NCBI GenBank assembly: GCA_041651315.1
Contig: JBAZJM010000015.1
Coordinates: 1-29,739, forward strand
Origin: CAITYL01 sp041651315
Lineage (GTDB): Bacteria; Verrucomicrobiota; Lentisphaeria; Oligosphaerales; CAITYL01
Direction of reading: 5' to 3'
DNA: 29,739 nucleotides
The notes beneath the pieces were generated by a model, which ran no database searches, was not told the DNA's origin, and saw only the letters and a list, made by a program, of their open reading frames with translations. Positions 23,510 through 29,739 of the stretch are shown piece by piece; position 1 is the stretch's first letter, and each line of letters starts with the position of its first letter. The position numbers were made by a program, and so were the translations under genes.

Positions 23510-24523
23510 TCAGCTATCCGCCGCCAGCGCGGCCAGCAGCTCGGGGGCGGTGATCGCCACCGTGCCGATCTTGGCCACCACCACGCCGGCGGCATGGTTG
23601 GCAATGCTCGCCGCCACGGCCGGAGTGGCCCCGGCCGCCAGCGCCAGGGCACAGGTGGCGGTGACCGTGTCGCCGGCGCCGGACACGTCGAACACCTCGC
23701 GGGCCCGGGTGGGGATGTGCAGCGCCGGCTGCCCCTCGGAGAACAGCGCCATGCCGCCCGCGCCCAGGGTCACCAGCAGGTTGCGCGGCGCCCACAGTTC
23801 ATGCAGGTTCTCGCTGACTTCCCGCAACGGCGCGTCCTGCTCCAGCGGCAGCACGCCGCGGCGGTAATAGAGACCGGCGAGGCCAAAGGCCTCACTGCGG
23901 TTGGGGGTCATTAAATCCAGCCCCGTGACATTGAACGGGTGGCTGGGGTGCGGGTCGAGCACGGTGATCACCCGGTGCCGCCGGGCCAAATCGACCAGCC
24001 GCTGCATCATCGGCGCCGACAGCAGCCCCTTGGCGTAATCCTCGAAAACCAGCGCCTGGATCTCCCCCTGGGCCACGGCGGCGGCCAGCTGCGCCTCCAG
24101 CCGTCCCTGCAGTTCCGGAGACAGCGGCGAGGTGTCCTCGCGGTCGATCCGCACCACCTGCTGGTTGTTGGCGATGACCCGGGTCTTGACCGTGGTCGGA
24201 CGGTCGGCGGCGCGCAGCACCCCGGCCACCTCCGCCCCCTTGGCACGCAGGGTCTCGACCAGCGCCTCACCGCGGGAGTCGGCGCCGACCACGCCAAAGG
24301 CGGCCACCCGGGCGCCCAGGCCGAGAATGTTGTGAGTCACGTTGGCGGCGCCGCCGGGGGTCTCGGTCTCGCGGTCCACCACCACCACCGGCACCGGCGC
24401 CTCCTGGGAGATCCGCGACGCGCGGCCCCAGGTATAGCGGTCCAACATCAGGTCGCCGACCACGGCGATGCGGAACCGCGGGAACGCCCGCACCCAGTCG
24501 CCCAATGCCACGTCTCCGCCCAT
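23510..24523 (-). CDS. rfaE1: D-glycero-beta-D-manno-heptose-7-phosphate kinase (PfkB family)
   Basis: The 337-residue sugar kinase phosphorylates heptose 7-phosphate at C1, a step towards ADP-heptose for the LPS inner core. It shows the family start FRIAVVGDLMLDRYTWGRASRISQEAP, sugar-binding T-P-G-G-A-A-N-V, and the PfkB signature D-V-S-G-A-G-D285-T-V-T-A with catalytic base D285. Only the kinase domain is present; the adenylyltransferase half found fused in E. coli HldE must be separate, if it exists. ATG 24523 is chosen because it fits the family N-terminus and follows a GGAGACGGACGG stretch. The frame is open further upstream without family similarity. Other PfkB kinases are possible but the SRISQEAPVPVV motif is characteristic of heptose kinases. 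Confidence 0.87.
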   Translation of the reverse strand: MGGDVALGDWVRAFPRFRIAVVGDLMLDRYTWGRASRISQEAPVPVVVVDRETETPGGAANVTHNILGLGARVAAFGVVGADSRGEALVETLRAKGAEVAGVLRAADRPTTVKTRVIANNQQVVRIDREDTSPLSPELQGRLEAQLAAAVAQGEIQALVFEDYAKGLLSAPMMQRLVDLARRHRVITVLDPHPSHPFNVTGLDLMTPNRSEAFGLAGLYYRRGVLPLEQDAPLREVSENLHELWAPRNLLVTLGAGGMALFSEGQPALHIPTRAREVFDVSGAGDTVTATCALALAAGATPAVAASIANHAAGVVVAKIGTVAITAPELLAALAADS

Positions 24524-24629
24524 CCGTCCGTCTCCATGCCCTTTATTCGGAAAGCCAACGGCCACCGCTCCCGCCAAGCACGCGGGGGAGCGCCGGGTGA
24601 CTGCTCCGGCTCGTGTTTGGAACCTGGGG

Positions 24630-24659
24630 AATATAGCCGCTGGCAATCCGGGCGGTCAG
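24630..24659 (-). promoter_or_regulatory. Candidate promoter for the heptose kinase gene
   Basis: On the minus strand TATATT (24635-24630), in the context GCGGCTATATT, lies 18 nt after CTGACC (24659-24654). It overlaps the end of the FHA gene, so the kinase may be transcribed both from here and by read-through. The leader would be about 100 nt. Confidence 0.4.
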
Positions 24660-25417
24660 GGACGGGGCGGGGTGAGGATCAGGCGCACGGCGCTTTCCGC
24701 GTCCGGTTCCGGCAACGGCTTGAAGGCCGCGCTGTCCTGCAGGCTGTGCAGCAGGGTCTCGTAGCCGCGCAGGTCGGTTTCGACCTGGCGCCAGCCGTCG
24801 CGGTCCAGCACCTCCTGGCGGCGCCGGACAAAGGCGGCGATGCGGTCGAGCTGGTCGCCGGCCAGGCGGCGGGCCGCCACCTCCAGGTCGGAACCGGCCT
24901 TGGCCTTGGTGTTGCCGCGGCGCAGTTCGTCCAGCAGCAGGCCGACGCGCTGGCGGGCGATCTCGCCCTCCCACAGCCGGGCCTTGGCGACCCGCTGCGG
25001 CAGCCAGGCCACGATCGCGACTTCGCCGACCAGGATCAGGCCGGCCAGCGCCTTGGCGAACAGCGACAGCGCATCCGCCCGGCGCGAATGGCGGGCCGGC
25101 GGCCAAAGTTTGTGGAAGAAGAGGCTCCAGTCGCCGCATTGCACTTCGTCGCCGCTGCCCAGCGGCACCGCCGCGGTCACCGGCTTGCCATTCAGCCGCA
25201 GGCTGGCGCCGGGCGCCGGCTCCAGCCGCCAGCCATCACCGGCGGCACGGAAGGCACCGGCCACGGCCGGCTGGCCGGCCGCGGCCGGCAGCAGGCAGTC
25301 GCACTCGGCGCCGGCCCCGAAGCGGATGCGCTCGCCATGGTATTCGCGCGCCTGGCCGGCGGCAAAGGCGGCGCCCGGCTCGGGTTCGCGGCTGCGGATG
25401 ATGAGTTGAATGGCCAC
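24656..25417 (-). CDS. FHA-like domain membrane protein with cytoplasmic coiled region
   Basis: The predicted 253-residue protein begins AIQLIIRSREPEPGAAF and continues with a beta-rich region (to ~100; R-F-G-A-G-A-E-C-D-C-L-L, L-N-G-K-P-V and G-S-G-D-E-V-Q-C-G). This resembles a forkhead-associated domain, although the usual R-x-x-x-S...N core is altered (R-F-G-A-G-A and L-R-L-N-G). One membrane span follows at ~116-139 (LSLFAKALAGLILVGEVAIVAWLP). The C-terminal ~110 residues are charged and helical. FHA domains bind phosphothreonine peptides; binding here is uncertain. The start is a judgement: GTG 25417 gives a typical FHA N-terminus, while ATG 25474 adds 19 residues that look unrelated. 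It lies upstream of the heptose kinase on the same strand, 132 nt away. Family membership is tentative. Confidence 0.6.
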   Translation of the reverse strand: MAIQLIIRSREPEPGAAFAAGQAREYHGERIRFGAGAECDCLLPAAAGQPAVAGAFRAAGDGWRLEPAPGASLRLNGKPVTAAVPLGSGDEVQCGDWSLFFHKLWPPARHSRRADALSLFAKALAGLILVGEVAIVAWLPQRVAKARLWEGEIARQRVGLLLDELRRGNTKAKAGSDLEVAARRLAGDQLDRIAAFVRRRQEVLDRDGWRQVETDLRGYETLLHSLQDSAAFKPLPEPDAESAVRLILTPPRP

Positions 25418-25519
25418 TGGGAATGACTGCTTCCGGAAGGTTGCCGGCGCCAGGGAAACGCCGGGCCGTAACATAACCCCTCGAAAAGTGGGGCACCATA
25501 TTGCCCCACCGGGGGGGTA

Positions 25520-25772
25520 CATGACATTCGTGTCGGTTGGTTTGGTAACCCCCTTTTGAGGAAAGGCGGTTCCCAAGCCCTCCGTCAAACCTTTTTGTGC
25601 CTTAAACTCGGAGGGGCGCTTCAGTCACAAGCAATCCGCTCTGATCTTAACGCTTTGCCAGAACAGCTTGTGGCTGAAGCGCCCCTCCGGTTTAGGTTGC
25701 AAAAGTTTTAGGAAGGGGCTTGGGGAGCACCCTTTTTCAAAAGGGTGGCCCCAACCGACAAAAAATGTCATG
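25520..25772. repeat. Family A repeat, complete copy with hairpin ends
   Basis: The ends are CATGACATTCGTGTCGGTTG (from 25520) and its near reverse complement (25751-25772). Each contains a GACA / TGTC mini-hairpin with different loop bases. Inside them are the A/T-tipped hairpins CCTTTTGAGGAAAGG (left) and CACCCTTTT...AAAAGGGTG (right). A central stem (GGAGGGGCGCTTCAG with CTGAAGCGCCCCTCC) has replaced the TTTGCGGATTCC stem of the other copies. It occupies the gap between the divergent FHA and gpsA genes and contributes DNA to both upstream regions. Confidence 0.8.
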
Positions 25773-25814
25773 CACCCGCCCCGCACTGGCCTTTCAGCTT
25801 TTCCCCGGCGCGGC

Positions 25815-25820
25815 TATAGT
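25815..25820 (+). promoter_or_regulatory. Candidate -10 box of gpsA, leaderless transcript likely
   Basis: TATAGT in the context CGGCTATAGT ends six bases before the gpsA ATG, and there is no ribosome binding site. With a start point about seven bases after the -10 box, the mRNA would begin at or next to the start codon. The -35 candidate TTTCAG (25792-25797, 17-nt spacing) is weak. Confidence 0.45.
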
Positions 25821-25826
25821 TCGCCC

Positions 25827-26840
25827 ATGAATGTGGCGGTTTTAAGTGAAGGCGGCTGGGGCACGGCCCTGGCCCTGACGTTGCTGGAAAACGGGCATGC
25901 CACCCGCTTGTGGGGGCCGTTCCCGGATTATCTGGACGAGCTCCGGCAGCGCCGCGAGAACCCGCGGTTCCTGCCCGGGGTGCCGTTGCCGGAGACTCTC
26001 GGCATCGAGGCGGACCTGGCCCGGGCGGTGGCGGGCGCGGCCCTGGTGGTGCTGGCCGCCCCGGCCCAGTACCAGCGCGGCCTGCTGGACCAGCTGCGCC
26101 CCGTCATGCCCTCCGGCGCCCTCTACGTCAGCGTCGCCAAAGGCATCGAGGTCGGCTCGCTGCTGCGCATGAGCGAACTGGTGCACGACCGGCTCGGCCC
26201 GGTTCGCCTGGCCGTGCTGTCCGGCCCCAGCCATGCCGAGGAGGTGGCCCGCCGGGTGCCCACCGCGGTGGTCGCCGCCGCCCAGGACGCGGCCGACGCC
26301 CAAGCCGCCCAAGCCGCCTTCATGAACGCCGCGTTCCGCGTCTACACCGCCGACGACGTCACCGGCGTCGAGCTCGGCGGCGCCCTCAAGAACGTGCTGG
26401 CGCTGGCCGCCGGCATGTGCGACGGCCTGGGGCTGGGCGACAACAGCAAGGCGGCGCTGATGACCCGCGGCCTGGCCGAAATGGCGCGCCTGGGCAAGGC
26501 GCTCGGCGGCCGCCCGGAAACCTTCTTCGGCCTGAGCGGCGTCGGCGACCTCATCGTCACCTGTGCCAGCCGCCACAGCCGCAACCGCCGCGTCGGCGAA
26601 GCCCTGGGCCACGGCCAGGCCCTGGCCGACATCACCCGCGACCTGGGCGGCATGGTCGCCGAGGGCGTGCCCACCGCGGCCAGCGCCTACGCCCTGGCCC
26701 GCCGCGCCGGCGCGGACACCCCGCTGATCGACGCCGTGCATGCCGTCCTCTACGAGGGCCGGGAGCCGCGGGCCGCCGCGCGCGACCTGATGACCCGCGC
26801 CGCCAAGCCGGAAATCCCGCCCGGCTTCCTCGCCGGATGA
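25827..26840 (+). CDS. gpsA: Glycerol-3-phosphate dehydrogenase [NAD(P)+]
   Basis: The 337-residue enzyme reduces dihydroxyacetone phosphate to sn-glycerol 3-phosphate for phospholipid synthesis. It has the family motifs V-S-V-A-K-G-I-E, L-S-G-P-S-H-A-E-E-V, catalytic K188 in GALKNV, N-S-K-A-A-L-M-T-R-G-L-A-E-M and G-L-S-G-V-G-D-L-I-V-T-C. The N-terminal dinucleotide loop is V-L-S7-E-G-G-W-G-T-A-L-A, where most GpsA proteins have G-x-G-x-W-G, so the first glycine is serine. I recall similar S/G-D-G-G-W-G-T loops in PVC bacteria, so this is probably lineage-typical. ATG 25827 fits the family start exactly. The zinc-ribbon protein gene starts 51 nt after its stop. Confidence 0.93.
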   Translation: MNVAVLSEGGWGTALALTLLENGHATRLWGPFPDYLDELRQRRENPRFLPGVPLPETLGIEADLARAVAGAALVVLAAPAQYQRGLLDQLRPVMPSGALYVSVAKGIEVGSLLRMSELVHDRLGPVRLAVLSGPSHAEEVARRVPTAVVAAAQDAADAQAAQAAFMNAAFRVYTADDVTGVELGGALKNVLALAAGMCDGLGLGDNSKAALMTRGLAEMARLGKALGGRPETFFGLSGVGDLIVTCASRHSRNRRVGEALGHGQALADITRDLGGMVAEGVPTAASAYALARRAGADTPLIDAVHAVLYEGREPRAAARDLMTRAAKPEIPPGFLAG

Positions 26841-26848
26841 CGACGGGC

Positions 26849-26854
26849 TATATT
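26849..26854 (+). promoter_or_regulatory. Candidate -10 box for the zinc-ribbon protein / truA pair
   Basis: TATATT in the context GGGCTATATT lies 37 nt before the zinc-ribbon protein ATG, in the short gap after gpsA. It is nearly identical to the box upstream of the heptose kinase gene (GCGGCTATATT). The -35 match is poor. Confidence 0.4.
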
Positions 26855-26891
26855 AGTCGGTTTGTCAACCCCGAACCGGAGTCCGCCCACC

Positions 26892-27605
26892 ATGCATCCC
26901 TGGAACCAGGCGCTCCTCGCCCTGCAGGAAATTGACGCGCGCATCGCCAAGATCGAAGCCCGGCTGGCGGCCGCACCGGCCGAGAAGGCCGCCGTCCAGC
27001 AGGAACTGACCGACGAACTGACGGCCACCAGCACGGCCAAGGAACGGCTGCGCGAGGCGGAAAAGGCGGTCAAGGCCACGGAACTGGAAATCGAGTCGCT
27101 GCGCAGCAAGATGCGCGACTTCCAGTCCAAGTCCGCCATGATCAAGAACAACGACGACTACCGCGCCGCCATGCTCCAGGCCGACACCTGCAAACAGCAG
27201 GTCTCCCAGCTCGAAGACCGCGAGCTGGAACAGATGGCCCAGGTCGAGGCCGCCAAGCGCGGCCTGGCCGCCGAGGAGAAGAAGCTGGCCGAGGCCAAGC
27301 AGCGCGCCGCCGCCAAGGCGGGCGACATCGACACCGCCGCCGCCGGCGCCACCCGCGAGCTGGAACGGCTGCGCCAGGAGCGTGCCCCCCTCGCCGAAGC
27401 CATTGACCCCCCGGTCCGGGAACGCTATGAGCGGATCTGGAAAAAACGGCGCCACCCCGACGACCGCGCCTTTGTCCCGGTGCGCAACGGCGCCTGCGGC
27501 GCCTGCAACATGAACCTGCCGGCCCAGACCCGGGTCAATGTCGCCAAGGGCAAGAAAGATGCCTGCTGCGACACCTGCAGCCGCCTGTTGTATGCCGAGG
27601 ACTGA
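26892..27605 (+). CDS. Coiled-coil protein with C-terminal C4 zinc ribbon (CT398-like)
   Basis: The 237-residue protein is almost wholly helical. Residues ~10-175 form a long antiparallel coiled coil rich in A, E, K, Q and R. The C-terminal ribbon has C202-x2-C205 (GACGACNMNLP) and C226-x2-C229 (CCDTCSRLLY), the pattern of the C4-type zinc ribbon family (PF02591 as I recall). A Chlamydia member, CT398, is structurally known and reported to interact with sigma-54 and secretion components; the function of most members is unclear. ATG 26892 is used, with GGAG about 10 nt upstream; an in-frame TTG at 26862 is less likely. The stop lies inside truA, whose ATG begins 14 nt before it ends, so translation is coupled. 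Confidence 0.85.
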   Translation: MHPWNQALLALQEIDARIAKIEARLAAAPAEKAAVQQELTDELTATSTAKERLREAEKAVKATELEIESLRSKMRDFQSKSAMIKNNDDYRAAMLQADTCKQQVSQLEDRELEQMAQVEAAKRGLAAEEKKLAEAKQRAAAKAGDIDTAAAGATRELERLRQERAPLAEAIDPPVRERYERIWKKRRHPDDRAFVPVRNGACGACNMNLPAQTRVNVAKGKKDACCDTCSRLLYAED

Positions 27606-28446
27606 GGCGCTTCCGGGCGCCCATCCGGAATCTCCCTGGCACCTCACGGTGGCCTATGACGGCACCGCCTACCGCGGCTGGGCCAGCCAGCCCGGCCTGG
27701 CCACCCTGCGGGAGACCCTGGAAAGCCGCCTGCAACGGCTGTTCCACCAGCCGGACCTGCAGATCGCCGCCACCAGCCGCACCGATGCCGGCGTCCACGC
27801 CCTCGACCAGCAGGTGTCGTTCACCCCGGCCGGCACCCCCACCGCCCCGCTGGCGCCGGACCAGCTGCCGGCCCGCCTCAACCGCTGGCTGCCGCTGGAC
27901 ATCCGGGTGCTGGCGGCGCGCCGGGCGCCGCCGGGCTTCCATGCCCGCCATGCCGCCTGCGGCAAGGCCTACGTCTACTGCATCGCCACCGACCGCGCCG
28001 TCACCCCGTTCGCCGCCCGCTACGCCTGGCACCTGTGGCGGCCGCTCGACGTCGGCGCCATGCGCGCCGCCGCCGCCCGCCTCACCGGCACCCACGACTT
28101 CGCCACCTTCGGCGCCAACCCGCGCCGCGACGGCCCCAACCCGACCATCTGCACCCTGCACCGGCTGGAACTGACGGAGCGCCCCGGCTTCCTCTTCGTC
28201 ACCGTGATCGGCGACCGCTTCCTCTACAAGATGGTGCGCGGGCTCACCGGGTTCCTGGTGCACGTCGGCCTCACCGGCCAGCCCCCCGGGTGCGCCGAGA
28301 CCGCGCTGGCCGCCCGCACCCGCACCGCCATCCCCGACAACGCCCCCGCCTGCGGCCTGTTCCTGGCCCGCGTCTTCTTCGCCGGCGACGACTGGGGCCG
28401 CTACCAGCCGCCCCTCCCCCCCTTCGCCCCGGCCACTCTCGGATGA
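27592..28446 (+). CDS. truA: tRNA pseudouridine(38-40) synthase
   Basis: The 284-residue enzyme converts uridines 38-40 in the tRNA anticodon arm to pseudouridine. Motifs are L-T-V-A-Y-D-G-T-A-Y-R-G-W, the catalytic S-R-T-D65-A-G-V-H-A (equivalent to D60 in E. coli TruA), and F-L-Y-K-M-V-R-G-L-T-G-F-L-V-H-V-G near the C-terminus. The start at ATG 27592 overlaps the preceding zinc-ribbon gene by 14 nt; the first ~12 residues precede conserved sequence. An upstream in-frame start at 27538 would extend further into that gene and is less likely. Confidence 0.93.
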   Translation: MPRTEALPGAHPESPWHLTVAYDGTAYRGWASQPGLATLRETLESRLQRLFHQPDLQIAATSRTDAGVHALDQQVSFTPAGTPTAPLAPDQLPARLNRWLPLDIRVLAARRAPPGFHARHAACGKAYVYCIATDRAVTPFAARYAWHLWRPLDVGAMRAAAARLTGTHDFATFGANPRRDGPNPTICTLHRLELTERPGFLFVTVIGDRFLYKMVRGLTGFLVHVGLTGQPPGCAETALAARTRTAIPDNAPACGLFLARVFFAGDDWGRYQPPLPPFAPATLG

Positions 28447-28457
28447 CGTGATGCCGG

Positions 28458-28486
28458 TTGCAAAAAACGGCGGCATCCGCTATGGT
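28458..28486 (+). promoter_or_regulatory. Promoter for the small protein / AbiEii-like pair
   Basis: TTGCAA (28458-28463) and TATGGT (28481-28486) are separated by exactly 17 nt. The -10 box ends six bases before ATG 28493, so a leaderless transcript is predicted. This supports ATG 28493 over the earlier in-frame GTG 28448 and ATG 28451, which lie upstream of the start point. Confidence 0.5.
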
Positions 28487-28492
28487 CTTGAC

Positions 28493-28702
28493 ATGAAGCC
28501 CCCCGCGCCAAACAAGTTATCGGATGCGGAGAAACTCCTGCTGGCCCAACAGGCATTCCGCGAATTCCACGCCAAGTGCTTTTGGTACCTGCGCAAAGAC
28601 CTGCCGATCACACCGGCGGATCTTTCCGAAATTGCCCGCGGCCTGCGGCAGAACGGCGGGCGGCGGGGATTTCAGTTGGCAGAAACATTCTCATGCCGTT
28701 AA
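28493..28702 (+). CDS. Small protein partnered with AbiEii-like nucleotidyltransferase
   Basis: The 69-residue basic protein reads KLSDAEKLLLAQQAFREF, then CFWYLRKDLPIT and RGLRQNGGRRGFQLA. Small proteins with a similar F-W-x-x-x-x-x-x-x-I-T...G-L-R-x-x-G-x-R-x pattern are, as I recall, encoded directly before DUF1814/AbiEii-type nucleotidyltransferases, so it may act as the antitoxin or partner. It lacks a recognisable DNA-binding helix-turn-helix, unlike classical AbiEi. The ATG is six bases after a -10 box. The stop overlaps the start of the next gene by 10 nt, showing translational coupling. Function is inferred only from position. Confidence 0.65.
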   Translation: MKPPAPNKLSDAEKLLLAQQAFREFHAKCFWYLRKDLPITPADLSEIARGLRQNGGRRGFQLAETFSCR

Positions 28703-29484
28703 CCGCCTTCCAACAGCGCGTGCTTCAACTCCTGGCCGGCAACCGCAGCCCTGAAAGTTACCTCGCGGGTGCTACCGTAATCCATCGGCCGCCGGACAGC
28801 CCCAGGTTTTCGGAAGATTTGGATTTTTTTCATGATGTTGCCGAAAGCGTGGCGGTATGCGCGGAACATGATGCCACCGTCCTGCGCGGCGAGGGGTACG
28901 AGATCGCGTGGCAACTGCAAACCCCCGCCTTCTACCGGGCGATGGTTTCCCGCACCGGGCAAACCTTGAAGCTGGAATGGGCACAGGACACGGCCTTCCG
29001 TTTCTTTCCGGTGGAACGGGATGCGACTTGCGGCTACCGCCTCCATGTGGCTGACGCCGCAGTCAACAAGATTTTGGCGGTGGCGGGCCGATCGGAGGTT
29101 CGTGATTTTGTGGACCTGCTTTATCTCGACCGCGCCTTCCTGCCGATCGGCGCCCTGTGCTGGGCCGCCTGCGGTAAAGACCCTGGATTCACCCCGGAAT
29201 TTCTCTTGCAACAGATCAATCGGCATGCCGTTTACACCCAGCATGATCTTGACCGATTGATGCTCAGTGTCAAGCAAGAACTTCCGGCATTGAAGCGGCA
29301 ATGGTTGGCGGCCATGGAAAAAGCAACGACGCTGGTGAACGCGCTGCCCGGCGATGACATGGGCTGCCTCTATTTGAATGCGCGGGGAGAGGCCGTCGCT
29401 CCAGATCCGGGTTCACCGGATTTTTTCGGATGGCGCCGGCACTTTGGTTCGCCGTGCGGGGCATGGCCGGTCGTGCTGCCGTAA
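28693..29484 (+). CDS. AbiEii/AbiGii-type nucleotidyltransferase (DUF1814)
   Basis: The 263-residue protein has the nucleotidyltransferase core of the AbiEii toxin family: S-Y-L-A-G-A-T-V-I, then R-F-S40-E-D42-L-D44-F-F with metal-binding aspartates D42 and D44. Later motifs are L-K-L-E-W-A-Q, V-N-K-I-L-A and R-D-F-V-D-L-L-Y-L-D, all typical. The usual GGTAL loop is changed to AGATV, which could weaken nucleotide binding. AbiEii members inhibit growth, some by transferring nucleotides to tRNA, as abortive phage defence. ATG 28693 is used because it fits the family start and overlaps the partner gene by 10 nt; an ATG at 28576 would overlap it almost fully. Whether this is an active toxin or a housekeeping relative is open. 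Confidence 0.8.
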   Translation: MPLTAFQQRVLQLLAGNRSPESYLAGATVIHRPPDSPRFSEDLDFFHDVAESVAVCAEHDATVLRGEGYEIAWQLQTPAFYRAMVSRTGQTLKLEWAQDTAFRFFPVERDATCGYRLHVADAAVNKILAVAGRSEVRDFVDLLYLDRAFLPIGALCWAACGKDPGFTPEFLLQQINRHAVYTQHDLDRLMLSVKQELPALKRQWLAAMEKATTLVNALPGDDMGCLYLNARGEAVAPDPGSPDFFGWRRHFGSPCGAWPVVLP

Positions 29485-29580
29485 GCCGTTCCCAGGTTGC
29501 CAAATAGAACTCACCGTTTTCCCGCCGCTTGGCCAACGGCCGTCGGGGGGCCGGCAGCGGGGGCCGCGCCAGGCGCGGCG

Positions 29581-29739
29581 CTGGAGTTTGGAAAAAGTAC
29601 GGGGCTTAAGGCCGGCTTCGTCCCGTAGGGACTGAATGAAAATAGGCAGGGGCTTCAGCCCCTGTTCCGAAAAATGAAACGATGGCGTGCCGTAGGTACG
29701 CCGCGATTCGCCGCGTACCTGACGGCACGCGAAATGGGG
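29581..29739 (+). mobile_element. Family B MITE-like element, second copy cut by window edge
   Basis: It begins with the same 10-bp terminal repeat CTGGAGTTTG. Positions 29631-29739 match 22945-23053 at 106 of 109 bases without gaps, and the three differences lie close together (29670-29674). The left ~40 bp are more divergent. The right half, including the second terminal repeat, lies beyond the window. It follows the AbiEii-like gene by 96 nt. Confidence 0.75.

Noticed and set aside
1..29739. tRNA, rRNA, prophage or insertion-sequence transposase genes
   Set aside because: No cloverleaf with a CCA-type end, no rRNA-like stretch and no transposase or integrase motif was found by reading both strands; a covariance-model scan would be needed to exclude small RNAs.

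Overview
This is a 29.7 kb, strongly GC-rich bacterial chromosomal window of ordinary single-copy genes separated by repeat-filled intergenic gaps. Codons are G/C-ending throughout. A heptose kinase for LPS core (rfaE1-type) points to a Gram-negative envelope. An NPCBM-containing alpha-galactosidase, a GpsA with an S-E-G-G-W-G-T-A dinucleotide loop, anaerobe-type (class I) hybrid cluster protein and many palindromic intergenic repeats together suggest an anaerobic or microaerobic member of the PVC superphylum (Lentisphaerota / Kiritimatiellota / Verrucomicrobiota). That assignment is inference; no rRNA or other marker gene is present.

Layout: the first 20 codons of a minus-strand ribose-phosphate pyrophosphokinase lie at the left edge (1-62). 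A repeat-rich gap follows, then a GH36-type alpha-galactosidase (729-3200), a LemA / M48 peptidase pair (3659-6211) and a two-gene BsuBI/PstI-like type II restriction-modification system (6346-8783). Next is a nitrosative/oxidative-stress block: an Rrf2 regulator, a 4Fe-4S protein, a flavodiiron protein and a hybrid cluster protein (8967-13543), closed by a strong hairpin terminator. Then come a minus-strand Fic enzyme (13924-15132), a flavodoxin-fold protein with an iron-sulfur-flavoprotein cysteine motif (15398-15970), an M20 peptidase (16413-17582), DNA polymerase IV (17644-18885) and a 1279-residue hybrid histidine kinase (19025-22864). A minus-strand FHA membrane protein and the heptose kinase follow (23510-25417), then gpsA, a coiled-coil/zinc-ribbon protein and truA (25827-28446). 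The last genes are a small protein plus an AbiEii-like nucleotidyltransferase (28493-29484).

How the genes work together: in the stress block all metal and cluster ligands of the flavodiiron protein and Hcp can be seen. The Rrf2 protein has three cysteines able to bind a cluster, and its promoter carries a dyad, so a cluster-sensing regulator controlling NO/O2/peroxide detoxification is the simplest reading. Two defence-type pairs (restriction-modification; AbiEii-like) and a self-inhibited Fic enzyme form the accessory part.

The most unusual content is non-coding. One family of long nested palindromes (family A, best copy 25520-25772) has conserved mini-hairpin ends. A second family (family B, 253 bp at 22895-23147, second copy cut by the right edge) has perfect 10-bp terminal inverted repeats and 18-bp flanking direct repeats. 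The 5' leader of the histidine kinase can form two mutually exclusive hairpins, one of which hides the ribosome binding site. No tRNA, rRNA, CRISPR array, insertion-sequence transposase or prophage gene was seen.
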